Shown in pieces: positions 57,155 to 64,000 of a stretch of DNA of 64,000 nt. Position numbers and translations under genes: made by a program. Location: contig NZ_JHXM01000011.1 of NCBI RefSeq assembly GCF_000621725.1, positions 84,436 through 148,435 on the forward strand, in the 5' to 3' direction. Below the pieces are notes generated by a model. The model made no database searches. It saw only the letters and a list, made by a program, of their open reading frames with translations, and had not been told where the DNA came from. Each line of letters begins with the position of its first letter. Position 1 is the stretch's first letter. This DNA comes from Xylanibacter brevis ATCC 19188. GTDB lineage: Bacteria; Bacteroidota; Bacteroidia; Bacteroidales; Bacteroidaceae.

Positions 57155-57251
57155 CGAAAACATCCTCACATCGGCAAACGAACCACCGCTGTTGCACACC
57201 ACTTGATTTGAAATTGCTATGTTTTGAACGGTTTCTGCGCCCCCCGACGCC

Positions 57252-57289
57252 AAAAACCGAGTCGCAACACCATGTTTGCGGCTCGGTTT
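57252..57289 (-). terminator. terminator after the frameshifted small gene
   Basis: 14-base arms AAACCGAGTCGCAA and TTGCGGCTCGGTTT (one G-U pair) with an 8-base loop; on the minus strand it is followed by TTTTT. Confidence 0.85.
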
Positions 57290-57311
57290 CAGGCTTTCAG
57301 TACCACATGTT

Positions 57312-57511
57312 CTACAGTCTCATCTGCCACCCCTGCAGCATGGCGAAGTAGTCCAGAGAGTCCGTCCCATTCTCATGAATCGCCATCGCCACAGCCAGTG
57401 CCATCCAGCGGGCGGGCTGGTCGCTGGGAATGCCCAGCGGCTCGTTGGGGTCGATGCCCGTCAGTCGGCATCGTGCTTGTATTTTGCGTAATACTGTGCA
57501 AATCTTGACAT
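57312..57511 (-). pseudogene. frameshifted small gene, similar to the C-terminus of structural protein P5-like proteins
   Basis: From ATG 57511 the frame reads MSRFAQYYAKYKHDAD then stops at 57461. In the neighbouring frame translation continues from 57464 as LTGIDPNEPLGIPSDQPARW, then MALAVAMAIHENGTDSLDYF and AMLQGWQMRL to a stop at 57312. Restoring one base (GACTG to GACCTG) joins them into one 67-codon protein. The second part resembles, in my recollection, the end of Bacteroidetes structural protein P5/glycoside-hydrolase-like proteins (AMxxxENG...GWQ), of which the N-terminus is missing. It has its own promoter and terminator, so decay is recent or the frameshift is an assembly error. 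Confidence 0.6.
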
Positions 57512-57592
57512 ATAATCTTTATTATTATCTAATTTAGTGTTCTTTGTCTAGTCACCTTATAAAGGTACCAGCGTCGCTGCGCAAACGGAGCG

Positions 57593-57600
57593 CAAAGTTA
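57593..57600 (-). promoter_or_regulatory. -7 promoter box for the frameshifted small gene
   Basis: TAACTTTG on the minus strand, about 80 bases upstream of the ATG at 57511 and just after the terminator of the preceding gene. Confidence 0.45.
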
Positions 57601-57634
57601 CAAAATATCCCGCTCATTTCAGCAACGAGCGGGA
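57601..57634 (-). terminator. terminator after the HUH transposase-DprA gene
   Basis: Arms TCCCGCTC and GAGCGGGA with an 11-base loop; on the minus strand followed by TATTTTG. Confidence 0.75.
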
Positions 57635-57655
57635 GAAAGTTTCTGTTAATGATTG

Positions 57656-58759
57656 TCAATCCCTATCTCTTTCCAGTTGATGACAGATATCCTCTGCCAT
57701 TTCGTTCAGTGCAACACACTCCTCACGGCTGATTTTCCGTTTCTTGACATTGTATGGCCAAGGGCTGAGTATTAGCACACGACCTGCAGCACAGGCATCG
57801 AAGAGGGCATCGGAGGGCTTGAAATAATCGCGGAAGCCATTGTCGGCAAGCAGGATGAAGGAATGCTGCTCGTTAAGCAATACCTGCATCACCTGCTTCT
57901 CGTCTGCAGAGATGAAGGGCGACACCATCACCACCCCTTTGCGAGCTGACAGCACGCAACCGTTCTTATATTCCCGAAGTGCCTGGCTGTCACCATGTTC
58001 CGCTGCCTTCACCCAAATGCTTCGTACATGCACTGGCATAAACCGCCCAGCTATCAGCAACGTTGTGTTACCCACACCATCGTAGCTACGTTCGCCAATA
58101 ACGATGCCTTGCTGCACGCGGAAAAAACCTGGCTTTAGTCGTTTGGTGGCCAGTCGCTGTGGGTTCATGTCAATATAGCGTATGGTATTGGGCAGTTGGG
58201 TCTTTCGGCCCATCGGACGGATGAAGGGCATCTCTGTGAAGACAGACGGCAGGTTGTAATAGGCCTCGTCGCTCATCTGCCCTTTTAGCCCCTCAGCGAA
58301 GGCTTCCAAGCCAAGCGTAGCCTCCCGAAGTCCCAGCGTCCCTTCTTGGCGGTTTCGGTTTTCTAAGCCTTCTTGGTGGTTGCTCCGAATGTCATTCGGA
58401 CTAACGGAAGAAGCCCGCCCAAGTTTCTTCACGCCCTGCCAGAATCCGCGCACCATCCCCTTGATGCCTGTGGGCATCGTGCGACGGACATATAATACAG
58501 CATGCAGGTGGTCAGGCATCAGGCAGAAGTGAAGCACCTGCACCTCTGGATGGTGGTTGGGGATATCCAATAGACAATTAACCAAAGAATTGCCCAGCGG
58601 TGTGCGTCTCACTACGGTCTTAGTGGGATCACCCTCAGGGATGTCCAGCGTGCCCAACAGCGGCTGACGGTCGGGAATAGTCAGTGTAATGTGGTACAGG
58701 CCAACACCCTTCCAGGCTCTGCCAGGCTCCTGCCATTGCCATTTCTGCTGCTTTGCCAT
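57656..58759 (-). CDS. REP-associated HUH (Y1) transposase-like protein fused to a DprA-like domain
   Basis: 367 aa. Residues 1-225 form a Y1 transposase/RAYT domain: VGLYHITLTIPD, the HUH motif LMPDHLHAVL (His84, His86) and the catalytic Tyr195 in NTIRYIDMNPQRLA. Residues from about 235 form a Rossmann-like domain similar to DprA/LOG proteins: GCVLSARKGVVMVSPFISAD, FILLADNGFRDYFKPSDALF, GRVLILSPWPYN. A linker at about 115-160 contains two near-repeats (GTLGLREATLGLE) and is encoded partly by a perfect palindrome. Likely a domesticated single-strand nuclease acting on REP-like hairpins; the fused domain is unexplained. No terminal ends of a transposon are seen. Confidence 0.8.
   Translation of the reverse strand: MAKQQKWQWQEPGRAWKGVGLYHITLTIPDRQPLLGTLDIPEGDPTKTVVRRTPLGNSLVNCLLDIPNHHPEVQVLHFCLMPDHLHAVLYVRRTMPTGIKGMVRGFWQGVKKLGRASSVSPNDIRSNHQEGLENRNRQEGTLGLREATLGLEAFAEGLKGQMSDEAYYNLPSVFTEMPFIRPMGRKTQLPNTIRYIDMNPQRLATKRLKPGFFRVQQGIVIGERSYDGVGNTTLLIAGRFMPVHVRSIWVKAAEHGDSQALREYKNGCVLSARKGVVMVSPFISADEKQVMQVLLNEQHSFILLADNGFRDYFKPSDALFDACAAGRVLILSPWPYNVKKRKISREECVALNEMAEDICHQLERDRD
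58384..58400. repeat. perfect palindrome inside the HUH transposase gene
   Basis: TCCGAATG-T-CATTCGGA, 8-base arms around one base. It encodes SPNDIRS in the linker. Its shape resembles the REP hairpins recognised by this enzyme class; no second copy was noticed in the window. Two 13-14-base near repeats of CTTCTTGGYGGTT lie beside it (58340-58380). Confidence 0.6.
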
Positions 58760-58807
58760 ATATTCTTATAGTTCTTTTATATCCATAGTTCTATTCAATC
58801 ATTTTTT

Positions 58808-58891
58808 TTATAATGTTTGTTTCAAAGCATCGCACTCGGCGATAGTCTTTTGCAACATGCGAAGATAATACTTTTCTACGTAATCAGACAT
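58808..58891 (-). CDS. 27-aa small ORF upstream of the HUH transposase gene
   Basis: MSDYVEKYYLRMLQKTIAEC then DALKQTL. Helical, amphipathic. It ends 48 bases before the transposase start and lies just after a terminator. There is no clear promoter or ribosome site, so it may be chance; its coding-like composition is the only support. Confidence 0.35.
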   Translation of the reverse strand: MSDYVEKYYLRMLQKTIAECDALKQTL

Positions 58892-58944
58892 ATTAAATAA
58901 AATATAAACTACTATTTTGAGCGTATTTCCCCCGTTAAAAATGC

Positions 58945-58970
58945 AAAAAGCGAGCTAAATAGCCCGCTTT
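58945..58970 (-). terminator. terminator after the 64-aa peptide gene
   Basis: On the minus strand AAAGCGGGCT pairs with AGCTCGCTTT through an ATTT loop and is followed by TT, GCATTTTT. Ends the GLUG protein-peptide transcript. Confidence 0.85.
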
Positions 58971-58992
58971 CGATGATAATAGGATGATGCGA

Positions 58993-59187
58993 TTACTCGA
59001 GATCATACCAGATGTCGGGGTCGTCGTCTTCGCCTTTGCGGCTCCCGAGATCATACCAGATGTCGGGGTCGTCGTCTTCGCCTTTGCTGCCCTTCAGCGT
59101 GGGAATGTCGCTTCCTGCCAGGATATGCTGTTGTTGCTGCAACTGCACAACATTCAGCGTGGGTTTCTGATAATATTTCTTTGTCAT
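58993..59187 (-). CDS. 64-aa peptide with duplicated acidic tail
   Basis: Begins MTKKYYQKPTLNVVQLQQQQ, then HILAGSDIPTLKGS, followed by KGEDDDPDIWYDL, GSR, KGEDDDPDIWYDL and a final E. The tail duplication is exact at DNA level over 42 bp. No signal peptide or membrane helix. Short proteins with a K-Y-x-K-P-x-L-x-V N-terminus and an (I/L)LAGS motif are common as hypotheticals in Prevotella and often follow surface-protein genes. The start is 18 bases after the GLUG protein stop, so it is in that operon. A leader-plus-core peptide is one possible reading. Confidence 0.75.
   Translation of the reverse strand: MTKKYYQKPTLNVVQLQQQQHILAGSDIPTLKGSKGEDDDPDIWYDLGSRKGEDDDPDIWYDLE
58998..59087. repeat. 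42-bp perfect direct repeat, 48-bp period
   Basis: 58998-59039 and 59046-59087 are identical, separated by six bases. The period of 48 keeps the reading frame (16 codons) and duplicates KGEDDDPDIWYDL in the 64-aa peptide. Confidence 0.97.
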
Positions 59188-59205
59188 AGTCGTGTCCTCC
59201 GTTCT

Positions 59206-62200
59206 TTACTTGATGATTACCATTTTACCTTTATTCTTGCCTTGAAAGCGACCTGAGGTCGAGCGCACATAGATACCTTTTGTGCTGGGCTTGCCCTCGA
59301 TGCGACGACCATCGAGCGTGTACCACGAGTCGTTGTCGAAGGTTGCCTCGCCAGTAGTCGTCTGTAGGCTTCCGATGCTCGTTACCTCGCCATCGGCACC
59401 AATCAGGCGTACCTTGATGGTCTCTGGTAGCTGCTCGCCAGGGGCTGCGGAACGAGCTCCGGCGAAGTCCTCCCCGCCGTTCTTATACTTCAGGTAGCAA
59501 CGCATGGGCTTAATGCGCACATACTCGCCTACCTTCACGAACTCACCCTTGCTGATGCCCTGCTTGCTAACATCCTGAGCCGAGAAACCGTAGATACCCG
59601 TCGGAGCTGTAGTCCACTCGATGGTCTCATAGGTACCGACATAGGTCCAGTCGCCACTCGTGGTCTCTCCTGCCGTGATACTGGCGGGAAGGGCGTAAGT
59701 GCCGCTGAAATCCACGCTCGTTGCCGAGGGCGTGAAGAGATACGGCGTGTTGGGAACTAGGTAATCACCCGTGTATTCCGTCATGTCGGCAACATACTCG
59801 TTGCCACTCATCGAGATACCCGAGAACGTGTAGAACGTGCCTTTGCTGCCCCTCTTGAATGCGAACGGCATGCATACCGTAGAGGACTTACCCTCGCTGT
59901 ACGAGCGCGAGTAGTTCACCTGGCAAGTCTTGCCTGCGCGTGTCAACAGGGCCGAAAGATCGTCGCCATCGGTTAGAGTAACGAGATTTGCAAAGAGTGC
60001 AAGCATCGGCTGGTTGGTGATGGGGTCTTGCACCCATACTTCCTCTCCGCGACCATTCTGCAGGGATGTTGCGATAGTACCGTTGGTAAGTGTCTCATCG
60101 GTAGCCCACGAGCAACCTTGAGTTAAGTCCGTAGGATATTGTTTGAGATAACAATTGGTGTGTACACCATTTCCTTGCCAATTTCCTTGACTAAATGTAC
60201 CGGTAGAAAGGCAATTGGTTATGGTGGGACTCGCATTTGTATAACCGTAAAAACCGCCCATATAACCTCCGCCATTCGATGTATATGTTCCAGTAAACAA
60301 ACAATCTTGGATAGAACCATCACAATATCCAGCGATAGCTGCACTTTGCACCCAACCACCTTGAGTAGTGTTCATTGTAGCAGACATCCATACTTTTGAA
60401 ATTAAGCTACCGCTGCCAGCCATTCCTACTACACCTATATAGGCATAGGAAGATTGAATAGAACCGGCAACATGCAAATTCTTGATAGTTGCGTTACTTG
60501 TATGTGTAAATGGAGCCACAATTTGATTACTTCCACCGACATAATTAACGGTCAATGTATGTCCCTGACCGTCAAAAACACCTTCATAAAAGGGCTTTGC
60601 GCCTTCCGTCACTGAACCTATATGTGTCTGGTCATCACCCAGGTCGATGTCCGCGGTCATCTTGGCATTGGCAGCTGCATTAGTGCCGCTGTTAACGATT
60701 TCTGCAAATTCCTGCCAGTCACGCAAGCTACCGAGGAGGTAATTCCCTTCTCCATCTTGTTGTATACCTTCGTAAGCCTCCTCCGGGTTGTTGGTATAGC
60801 CGCCGGTTTTGCTTCGATATACGCGATAGTTTTCGTCGTTGGTCAGTACTGGCATTGCATCAGTTCCTATCCTCTGCCCCCAAACCATATCTCCACGATT
60901 GTTCTGAAGCTTGTAAGCGGTTGTGCCGTCAGCAAGTTCTGCAGTAGTGGCTTCTGTGCCCTGGGCAGAGCCCATTACATTCTTATAGTAGCAATTAGTG
61001 ATAGTCCCTCCACCAGCAACATGCGTAGCAGTATAGGAAGCTCCAACATTCATCTCGTCAGAAGCAAACAGACAATTACTAATATTGGTCGAACCATAAA
61101 GCCACCCTACAAATCCACCCCATGTATATGCCGATGAACCATTTAATGCGCCATCATAGAGACAGTCACTAATGTTAAGGGTTCCATTCACGCAACCAAC
61201 CATTCCGCCTTGAACACCATCGCCACTATAAGTAGTGGTAACATTAACGCTTGACCAACAATTCTGTATGGTACTCGTACCATAATAGACTCTACCTACC
61301 ATGCCGCCGACAAAACGATTAGTGGTATTGATCGATCCGGTTACATGTAGGTTCTTTATTGTAGCATCAATGATATCGCAAAATAGTCCAACATATTGTG
61401 TGGTTGTTGACAGATTAATCGTTATAGTATGTCCCTGACCATCAAATATTCCACCTTCAAAAGTCGCTATTTTTGCTTGTTCATCCCCAAGATTGATATC
61501 GGCAACTAGCTTTCCTTTGGGAGATGCTTCCATTTGCGACAAGACCACAAATTCTTTCCAATTCTGTACAGAGCCGACGAGGTAATAACCCTCTCCGTCT
61601 TGCGCAATGTCTGCTTCCGGGTCTAACGATGCCTTTGGTGTCAGCGTGCGTGTATTACCTTCTGTAACATCGTTCAGATTTGCTGAAATATAGACTGTTG
61701 CACCATTGATGGCATTTGCGCCGTATGGGCCTTTGGATGCTGTTAAACTTGTGATACCGCTTCGAATAAGTACACCCTTATCACCACTAATACCCACACC
61801 TTCCCAATCTGAAGCAGAAGCTACGATGGTACCACCTTCAATATATACCACACCACTACTGCCAATACCGACGCTCGTAGTAGTTGAGGCATTTATATTG
61901 CCTCCATTAATCACGACTTTGCTGCAATTTCCTCCTATTGCAATACTTCTCACAGCATGGCTTGTTATTGTTCCTCCGTTGATAGTAATTGCACCACACG
62001 AATTGGGACCTCCTGCACCGATACCAATACCATCAGATGCGGCTGCGTTGATGGTTCCACCATTGATAGTTATATCTCCACAAAACGAACCATGACTATC
62101 ATCTGCACCTACAGCACCTATTCCACTAGTATAACTACTATTACCATGAGCAGAAATAACACCTCCGTTGATAATTAAACCACCATAAGCGACACGATTA

Positions 62201-63519
62201 TCCCTACAGCCAATGGCTGATGATAATCTTCCTCCGATAGCAATTAGTCTTCCGGTATTTCCATTGATAGTCAAAGTGGTTCCCGACGGACCAAAAGCAA
62301 GTGCGGGACGCCCATACGAATTGCTATCTTCGTCTGAGTCCCTGAGTGTATTGACAGTACCATCTTCTATATTGATGGTTGCATTTCCTAAACATTGGAT
62401 TGGGGATTTTCGCCAATTGGTAATAGTGACATTGCTGAGTGTTATGGTTGCATCTGCAGCAATCTGGATAGAATAGCCGGTGGTTCCTATCAACACATCA
62501 CCATCCTGCGCGATGTAGTCTTCAGTCAGCTCTGAAAGATTAATGATTTTAGACCCGTCATGCACATACGGCTCATAGGTGGTAACAGGATGGTTAAAGA
62601 CATCCAGTCTCGGCTGGCTGCTGGTAGCGTCTTGCGCCCATACGGTCTCAGCGCGGCCTGCTTGCAAAGCGGTAGTAATAGAACCATCAGCCAATTGCTC
62701 GTCAGTGACTTTTGTGCCTTGGACAACTCCGAAGTCCCGATAGTAGTAGCAATTGGTATAAGTTCCTGTAGATTGGTCTTCTTTGGCAAACCTATCAAAC
62801 GTGAAGAACGTTACGCCCCAATCATTATATATATTGGTATCGCTGCCCTCATCCAGTATAACAAGGCAATTGGTGAGAGCGGAAGTTCCAGAGTTATGCC
62901 AACCTATAAAGCCGCCATGAGAATATTTGCTGGCCGATTGAATTAGACCGGTAAAAATACAATCTGTTATGCTAATCGATGTTCCACACATAAAGGCCAC
63001 AAAACCTGTAAATGTATCTGCAGTATTGTTTGAGGATACGATATTCACATCGCTCCAGCAATTCTCTATAGTGCTTGTACCATAGGTCCAGCCAACTAAT
63101 CCGGAAGCTCCGATTTTATCTGCTGTTATACTGCCGGCTGTATGTAGATTGCGGATAGTTGCATCCTCAATATCTCTGAAAGGAGCAGCACCCAATAAAG
63201 GATATGAACTTTGACCGCTCTCTATACTCATACTCGATGTGTTATAATTGAAGGTCAAAGTATGACCTTGTCCGTCAAATGTACCGCTATACCTTGTGGC
63301 AAAAGATCCAATCATCGTCTGGTCAGAGCCAAGGTCGATGTCTGCTATCATACGCGCATTGACGGTAGGTAATGCCTGTACCAAGGAAGCAAAGTCCTTC
63401 CAATCTTGCAAAGAACTGAGAATGTAGTAATTCTCTGTGTCTCGATCCAGTGCCCACGTCCCTGTGCAACAGCAGAGCAGGGTGAGCATAGAAATGAGTA
63501 GTCGTTTTGATTTCGTCAT
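59206..63519 (-). CDS. large GLUG/beta-helix surface protein with C-terminal sorting domain
   Basis: 1437 aa. Start taken at ATG 63519 (MTKSKRLLISMLTLLCCCTG), giving a signal peptide ending TWA; the frame runs 11 codons further upstream. Three related modules start near residues 31, 645 and 926, each opening with YxLxSLxDWxEF, then ADIDLGxDQxxIG and FDGQGHTLT, followed by GLUG-like strands (TIRNLHTAGSI, GGMVGRV). Residues 450-600 hold ING G-type beta-helix repeats (DITINGGTI, AITINGGTI, KVVINGGNI). A low-complexity beta part follows 1180, and the end WYTLDGRRIEGKPSTKGIYV with GKMVIIK is a type A sorting domain. Probably a type IX-secreted adhesin or surface-layer protein. Confidence 0.85.
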   Translation of the reverse strand: MTKSKRLLISMLTLLCCCTGTWALDRDTENYYILSSLQDWKDFASLVQALPTVNARMIADIDLGSDQTMIGSFATRYSGTFDGQGHTLTFNYNTSSMSIESGQSSYPLLGAAPFRDIEDATIRNLHTAGSITADKIGASGLVGWTYGTSTIENCWSDVNIVSSNNTADTFTGFVAFMCGTSISITDCIFTGLIQSASKYSHGGFIGWHNSGTSALTNCLVILDEGSDTNIYNDWGVTFFTFDRFAKEDQSTGTYTNCYYYRDFGVVQGTKVTDEQLADGSITTALQAGRAETVWAQDATSSQPRLDVFNHPVTTYEPYVHDGSKIINLSELTEDYIAQDGDVLIGTTGYSIQIAADATITLSNVTITNWRKSPIQCLGNATINIEDGTVNTLRDSDEDSNSYGRPALAFGPSGTTLTINGNTGRLIAIGGRLSSAIGCRDNRVAYGGLIINGGVISAHGNSSYTSGIGAVGADDSHGSFCGDITINGGTINAAASDGIGIGAGGPNSCGAITINGGTITSHAVRSIAIGGNCSKVVINGGNINASTTTSVGIGSSGVVYIEGGTIVASASDWEGVGISGDKGVLIRSGITSLTASKGPYGANAINGATVYISANLNDVTEGNTRTLTPKASLDPEADIAQDGEGYYLVGSVQNWKEFVVLSQMEASPKGKLVADINLGDEQAKIATFEGGIFDGQGHTITINLSTTTQYVGLFCDIIDATIKNLHVTGSINTTNRFVGGMVGRVYYGTSTIQNCWSSVNVTTTYSGDGVQGGMVGCVNGTLNISDCLYDGALNGSSAYTWGGFVGWLYGSTNISNCLFASDEMNVGASYTATHVAGGGTITNCYYKNVMGSAQGTEATTAELADGTTAYKLQNNRGDMVWGQRIGTDAMPVLTNDENYRVYRSKTGGYTNNPEEAYEGIQQDGEGNYLLGSLRDWQEFAEIVNSGTNAAANAKMTADIDLGDDQTHIGSVTEGAKPFYEGVFDGQGHTLTVNYVGGSNQIVAPFTHTSNATIKNLHVAGSIQSSYAYIGVVGMAGSGSLISKVWMSATMNTTQGGWVQSAAIAGYCDGSIQDCLFTGTYTSNGGGYMGGFYGYTNASPTITNCLSTGTFSQGNWQGNGVHTNCYLKQYPTDLTQGCSWATDETLTNGTIATSLQNGRGEEVWVQDPITNQPMLALFANLVTLTDGDDLSALLTRAGKTCQVNYSRSYSEGKSSTVCMPFAFKRGSKGTFYTFSGISMSGNEYVADMTEYTGDYLVPNTPYLFTPSATSVDFSGTYALPASITAGETTSGDWTYVGTYETIEWTTAPTGIYGFSAQDVSKQGISKGEFVKVGEYVRIKPMRCYLKYKNGGEDFAGARSAAPGEQLPETIKVRLIGADGEVTSIGSLQTTTGEATFDNDSWYTLDGRRIEGKPSTKGIYVRSTSGRFQGKNKGKMVIIK

Positions 63520-63590
63520 ATAATTAATAGAATTTGGTAAAACTATATTCAAAGATGGATGAAGACTTAATCTTTGTCATTTTCTCGGGG

Positions 63591-63598
63591 CAAATATA
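63591..63598 (-). promoter_or_regulatory. -7 promoter box for the GLUG protein gene
   Basis: TATATTTG on the minus strand, about 72 bases upstream of the start at 63519. It lies downstream of the 18-codon leader ORF and its terminator, so it could be a second promoter. Confidence 0.45.
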
Positions 63599-63633
63599 CA
63601 AATTCTTTTTGAATTATTCTCCGTTTTTCCCAT

Positions 63634-63674
63634 AAAAATGCAAGTGCACAGTAGGGTCAGTTCCACTGTGCACT
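63634..63674 (-). terminator. hairpin overlapping the leader ORF (attenuator-like)
   Basis: Perfect 10-base arms AGTGCACAGT and ACTGTGCACT around a 12-base loop; on the minus strand TGCATTTTT follows. The leader ORF stop codon lies in the loop. Confidence 0.65.
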
Positions 63675-63713
63675 CAAAGCCAATGTATTATGTGTAAGAT
63701 ATCGCGTCTTCAT
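63657..63713 (-). CDS. 18-aa leader peptide ORF
   Basis: MKTRYLTHNTLALSAQWN, then TGA. The ATG is about 20 bases downstream of the start expected from the TATCTTTG box at 63738, and the last codons form the terminator hairpin. I recall near-identical short reading frames in other Prevotella genomes, which cannot be checked here. Role would be attenuation of the GLUG gene or a small RNA of about 100 bases. Confidence 0.45.
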   Translation of the reverse strand: MKTRYLTHNTLALSAQWN

Positions 63714-63737
63714 GCTTGGTCTTTAGTTTAATTGATG

Positions 63738-63745
63738 CAAAGATA
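63738..63745 (-). promoter_or_regulatory. -7 promoter box upstream of the leader ORF
   Basis: TATCTTTG on the minus strand, exact match, 24 bases before the leader ATG at 63713. Confidence 0.55.
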
Positions 63746-63791
63746 GCTATAAAAACCTACACCACCAAATTTTTTACTTTGCATTTTTTCG

Positions 63792-63992
63792 AAACGGACG
63801 AACGGACGACGGACGAACGGACGTTTTCCCAATATTTTTTAGCAAAGGAGGAGATAATAGATAAAATCTATAATCATATAAATTATTATTCATATTATTA
63901 TATATATTATAATATATATAATAATATGCTTTTCTTATATTATTTTTGAAAACACCAAAACGTCCGTTCGTCCGTCGTCCGTTCGTCCGTTT
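63792..63992. repeat. 36-bp perfect inverted repeat with 129-bp AT-rich centre
   Basis: Arms 63792-63827 and 63957-63992 are exact reverse complements. Each arm is itself two copies of ACGGACGAACGGACG plus flanking A and T runs. The centre (63828-63956) is strongly A+T rich and contains the 38-bp palindrome at 63891-63928. No transposase or convincing reading frame is inside. The element could be a MITE, a large bidirectional terminator or an extruding cruciform. The stretch 63520-63790 beside it holds the leader ORF and promoters. Confidence 0.93.
63891..63928. repeat. 38-bp perfect AT palindrome
   Basis: Starts CATATTATTATATATATTAT and is its own exact reverse complement from end to end (38 bases, only the terminal C and G are not A or T). 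It lies roughly in the middle of the inverted repeat 63792-63992. Confidence 0.95.
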
Positions 63993-64000
63993 TGAGGTGT

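Noticed and set aside
56877..57508. Several plus-strand open frames of 70-95 codons around 57.2 kb
   Set aside because: They lie antisense to the CotH start or to the frameshifted small gene and cross two terminator hairpins; no family or promoter.
63524..63580. Second 18-codon ORF between the leader and the GLUG start
   Set aside because: MTKIKSSSIFEYSFTKFY has no structure or context beyond chance; stop lies just before the real start. Not listed as a gene.
63716..63949. 77-codon open frame across the inverted repeat
   Set aside because: Its sequence is dictated by the repeat words and AT palindrome (DERTTDERT, YYSYYYIYYN) and shows no coding character.

Overview
The window looks like ordinary chromosome of a Bacteroidales bacterium, most like the Prevotellaceae (Prevotella/Segatella group). 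The evidence is the gene families (RseC followed by rnfBCDGEA, DUF4270 and DUF4369 lipoproteins, Lnb/DUF4105, O/P porin, surface proteins with type A C-terminal sorting domains), repeated promoter boxes of the Bacteroidetes TAnnTTTG type, and the rarity of strong Shine-Dalgarno sequences. No rRNA, CRISPR array, prophage or complete insertion sequence was seen. The only RNA genes recognised are two identical tRNA-Asp(GUC) genes.

Layout. 0-2.9 kb (minus): a small acidic protein, a ClC chloride channel and the 5' part of fmt. 3.0-8.5 kb (plus): rseC and the six-gene Rnf complex, a sodium/proton-pumping ferredoxin:NAD+ oxidoreductase. 8.8-11.5 kb: a TenI-like protein, prs and a TlpA-like lipoprotein. 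11.5-12.7 kb (minus): panC-panD. 12.9-16.1 kb: a one-domain glycogen-synthase-like protein, a DUF4270 lipoprotein, a 42-aa protein and a YraN fusion. 16.2-21.7 kb (minus): an envelope operon (outer-membrane protein, LptC, CNNM/CorC protein, PpiD-like foldase). 21.8-28.7 kb: an Lnb-like acyltransferase, a catalytically dead PafA-like protein, secA and an orphan ABC ATPase. 28.8-35.1 kb: HU, a 29-aa bS22/COX24-like protein, RNase G, rlmD, porin, asparaginase, rubrerythrin. 35.2-37.6 kb (minus): 70-aa membrane protein, Skp/OmpH-like lipoprotein, NhaD antiporter. 37.6-45.4 kb: pepD, uvrA, cdd, a PfkB kinase and tex. 45.4-46.3 kb (minus): tandem tRNA-Asp genes and a secreted protein.

From about 46.5 kb the window becomes more accessory: a VTC polyphosphate polymerase/DUF4956/DUF2490 module, a LacI regulator with uxaA and an NhaC-type carrier, a 1192-aa CotH surface protein, a frameshifted small gene, a REP-type HUH transposase fused to a DprA-like domain, and a 1437-aa GLUG-type surface protein followed by a 64-aa peptide with an exactly duplicated tail. 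By eye, 48-58 kb is richer in G+C than the first 46 kb.

The observations most worth following up are: the 36-bp perfect inverted repeat around a 38-bp perfect palindrome at the right edge; an 18-codon leader ORF overlapping a terminator upstream of the GLUG gene; the duplicated-tail peptide; the HUH-DprA fusion with a palindrome inside its own coding sequence; the dead PafA homologue beside Lnb; and the long inverted repeat bracketing the lacI-uxaA promoter. All functional statements are inferred from sequence reading alone; no database search was run.
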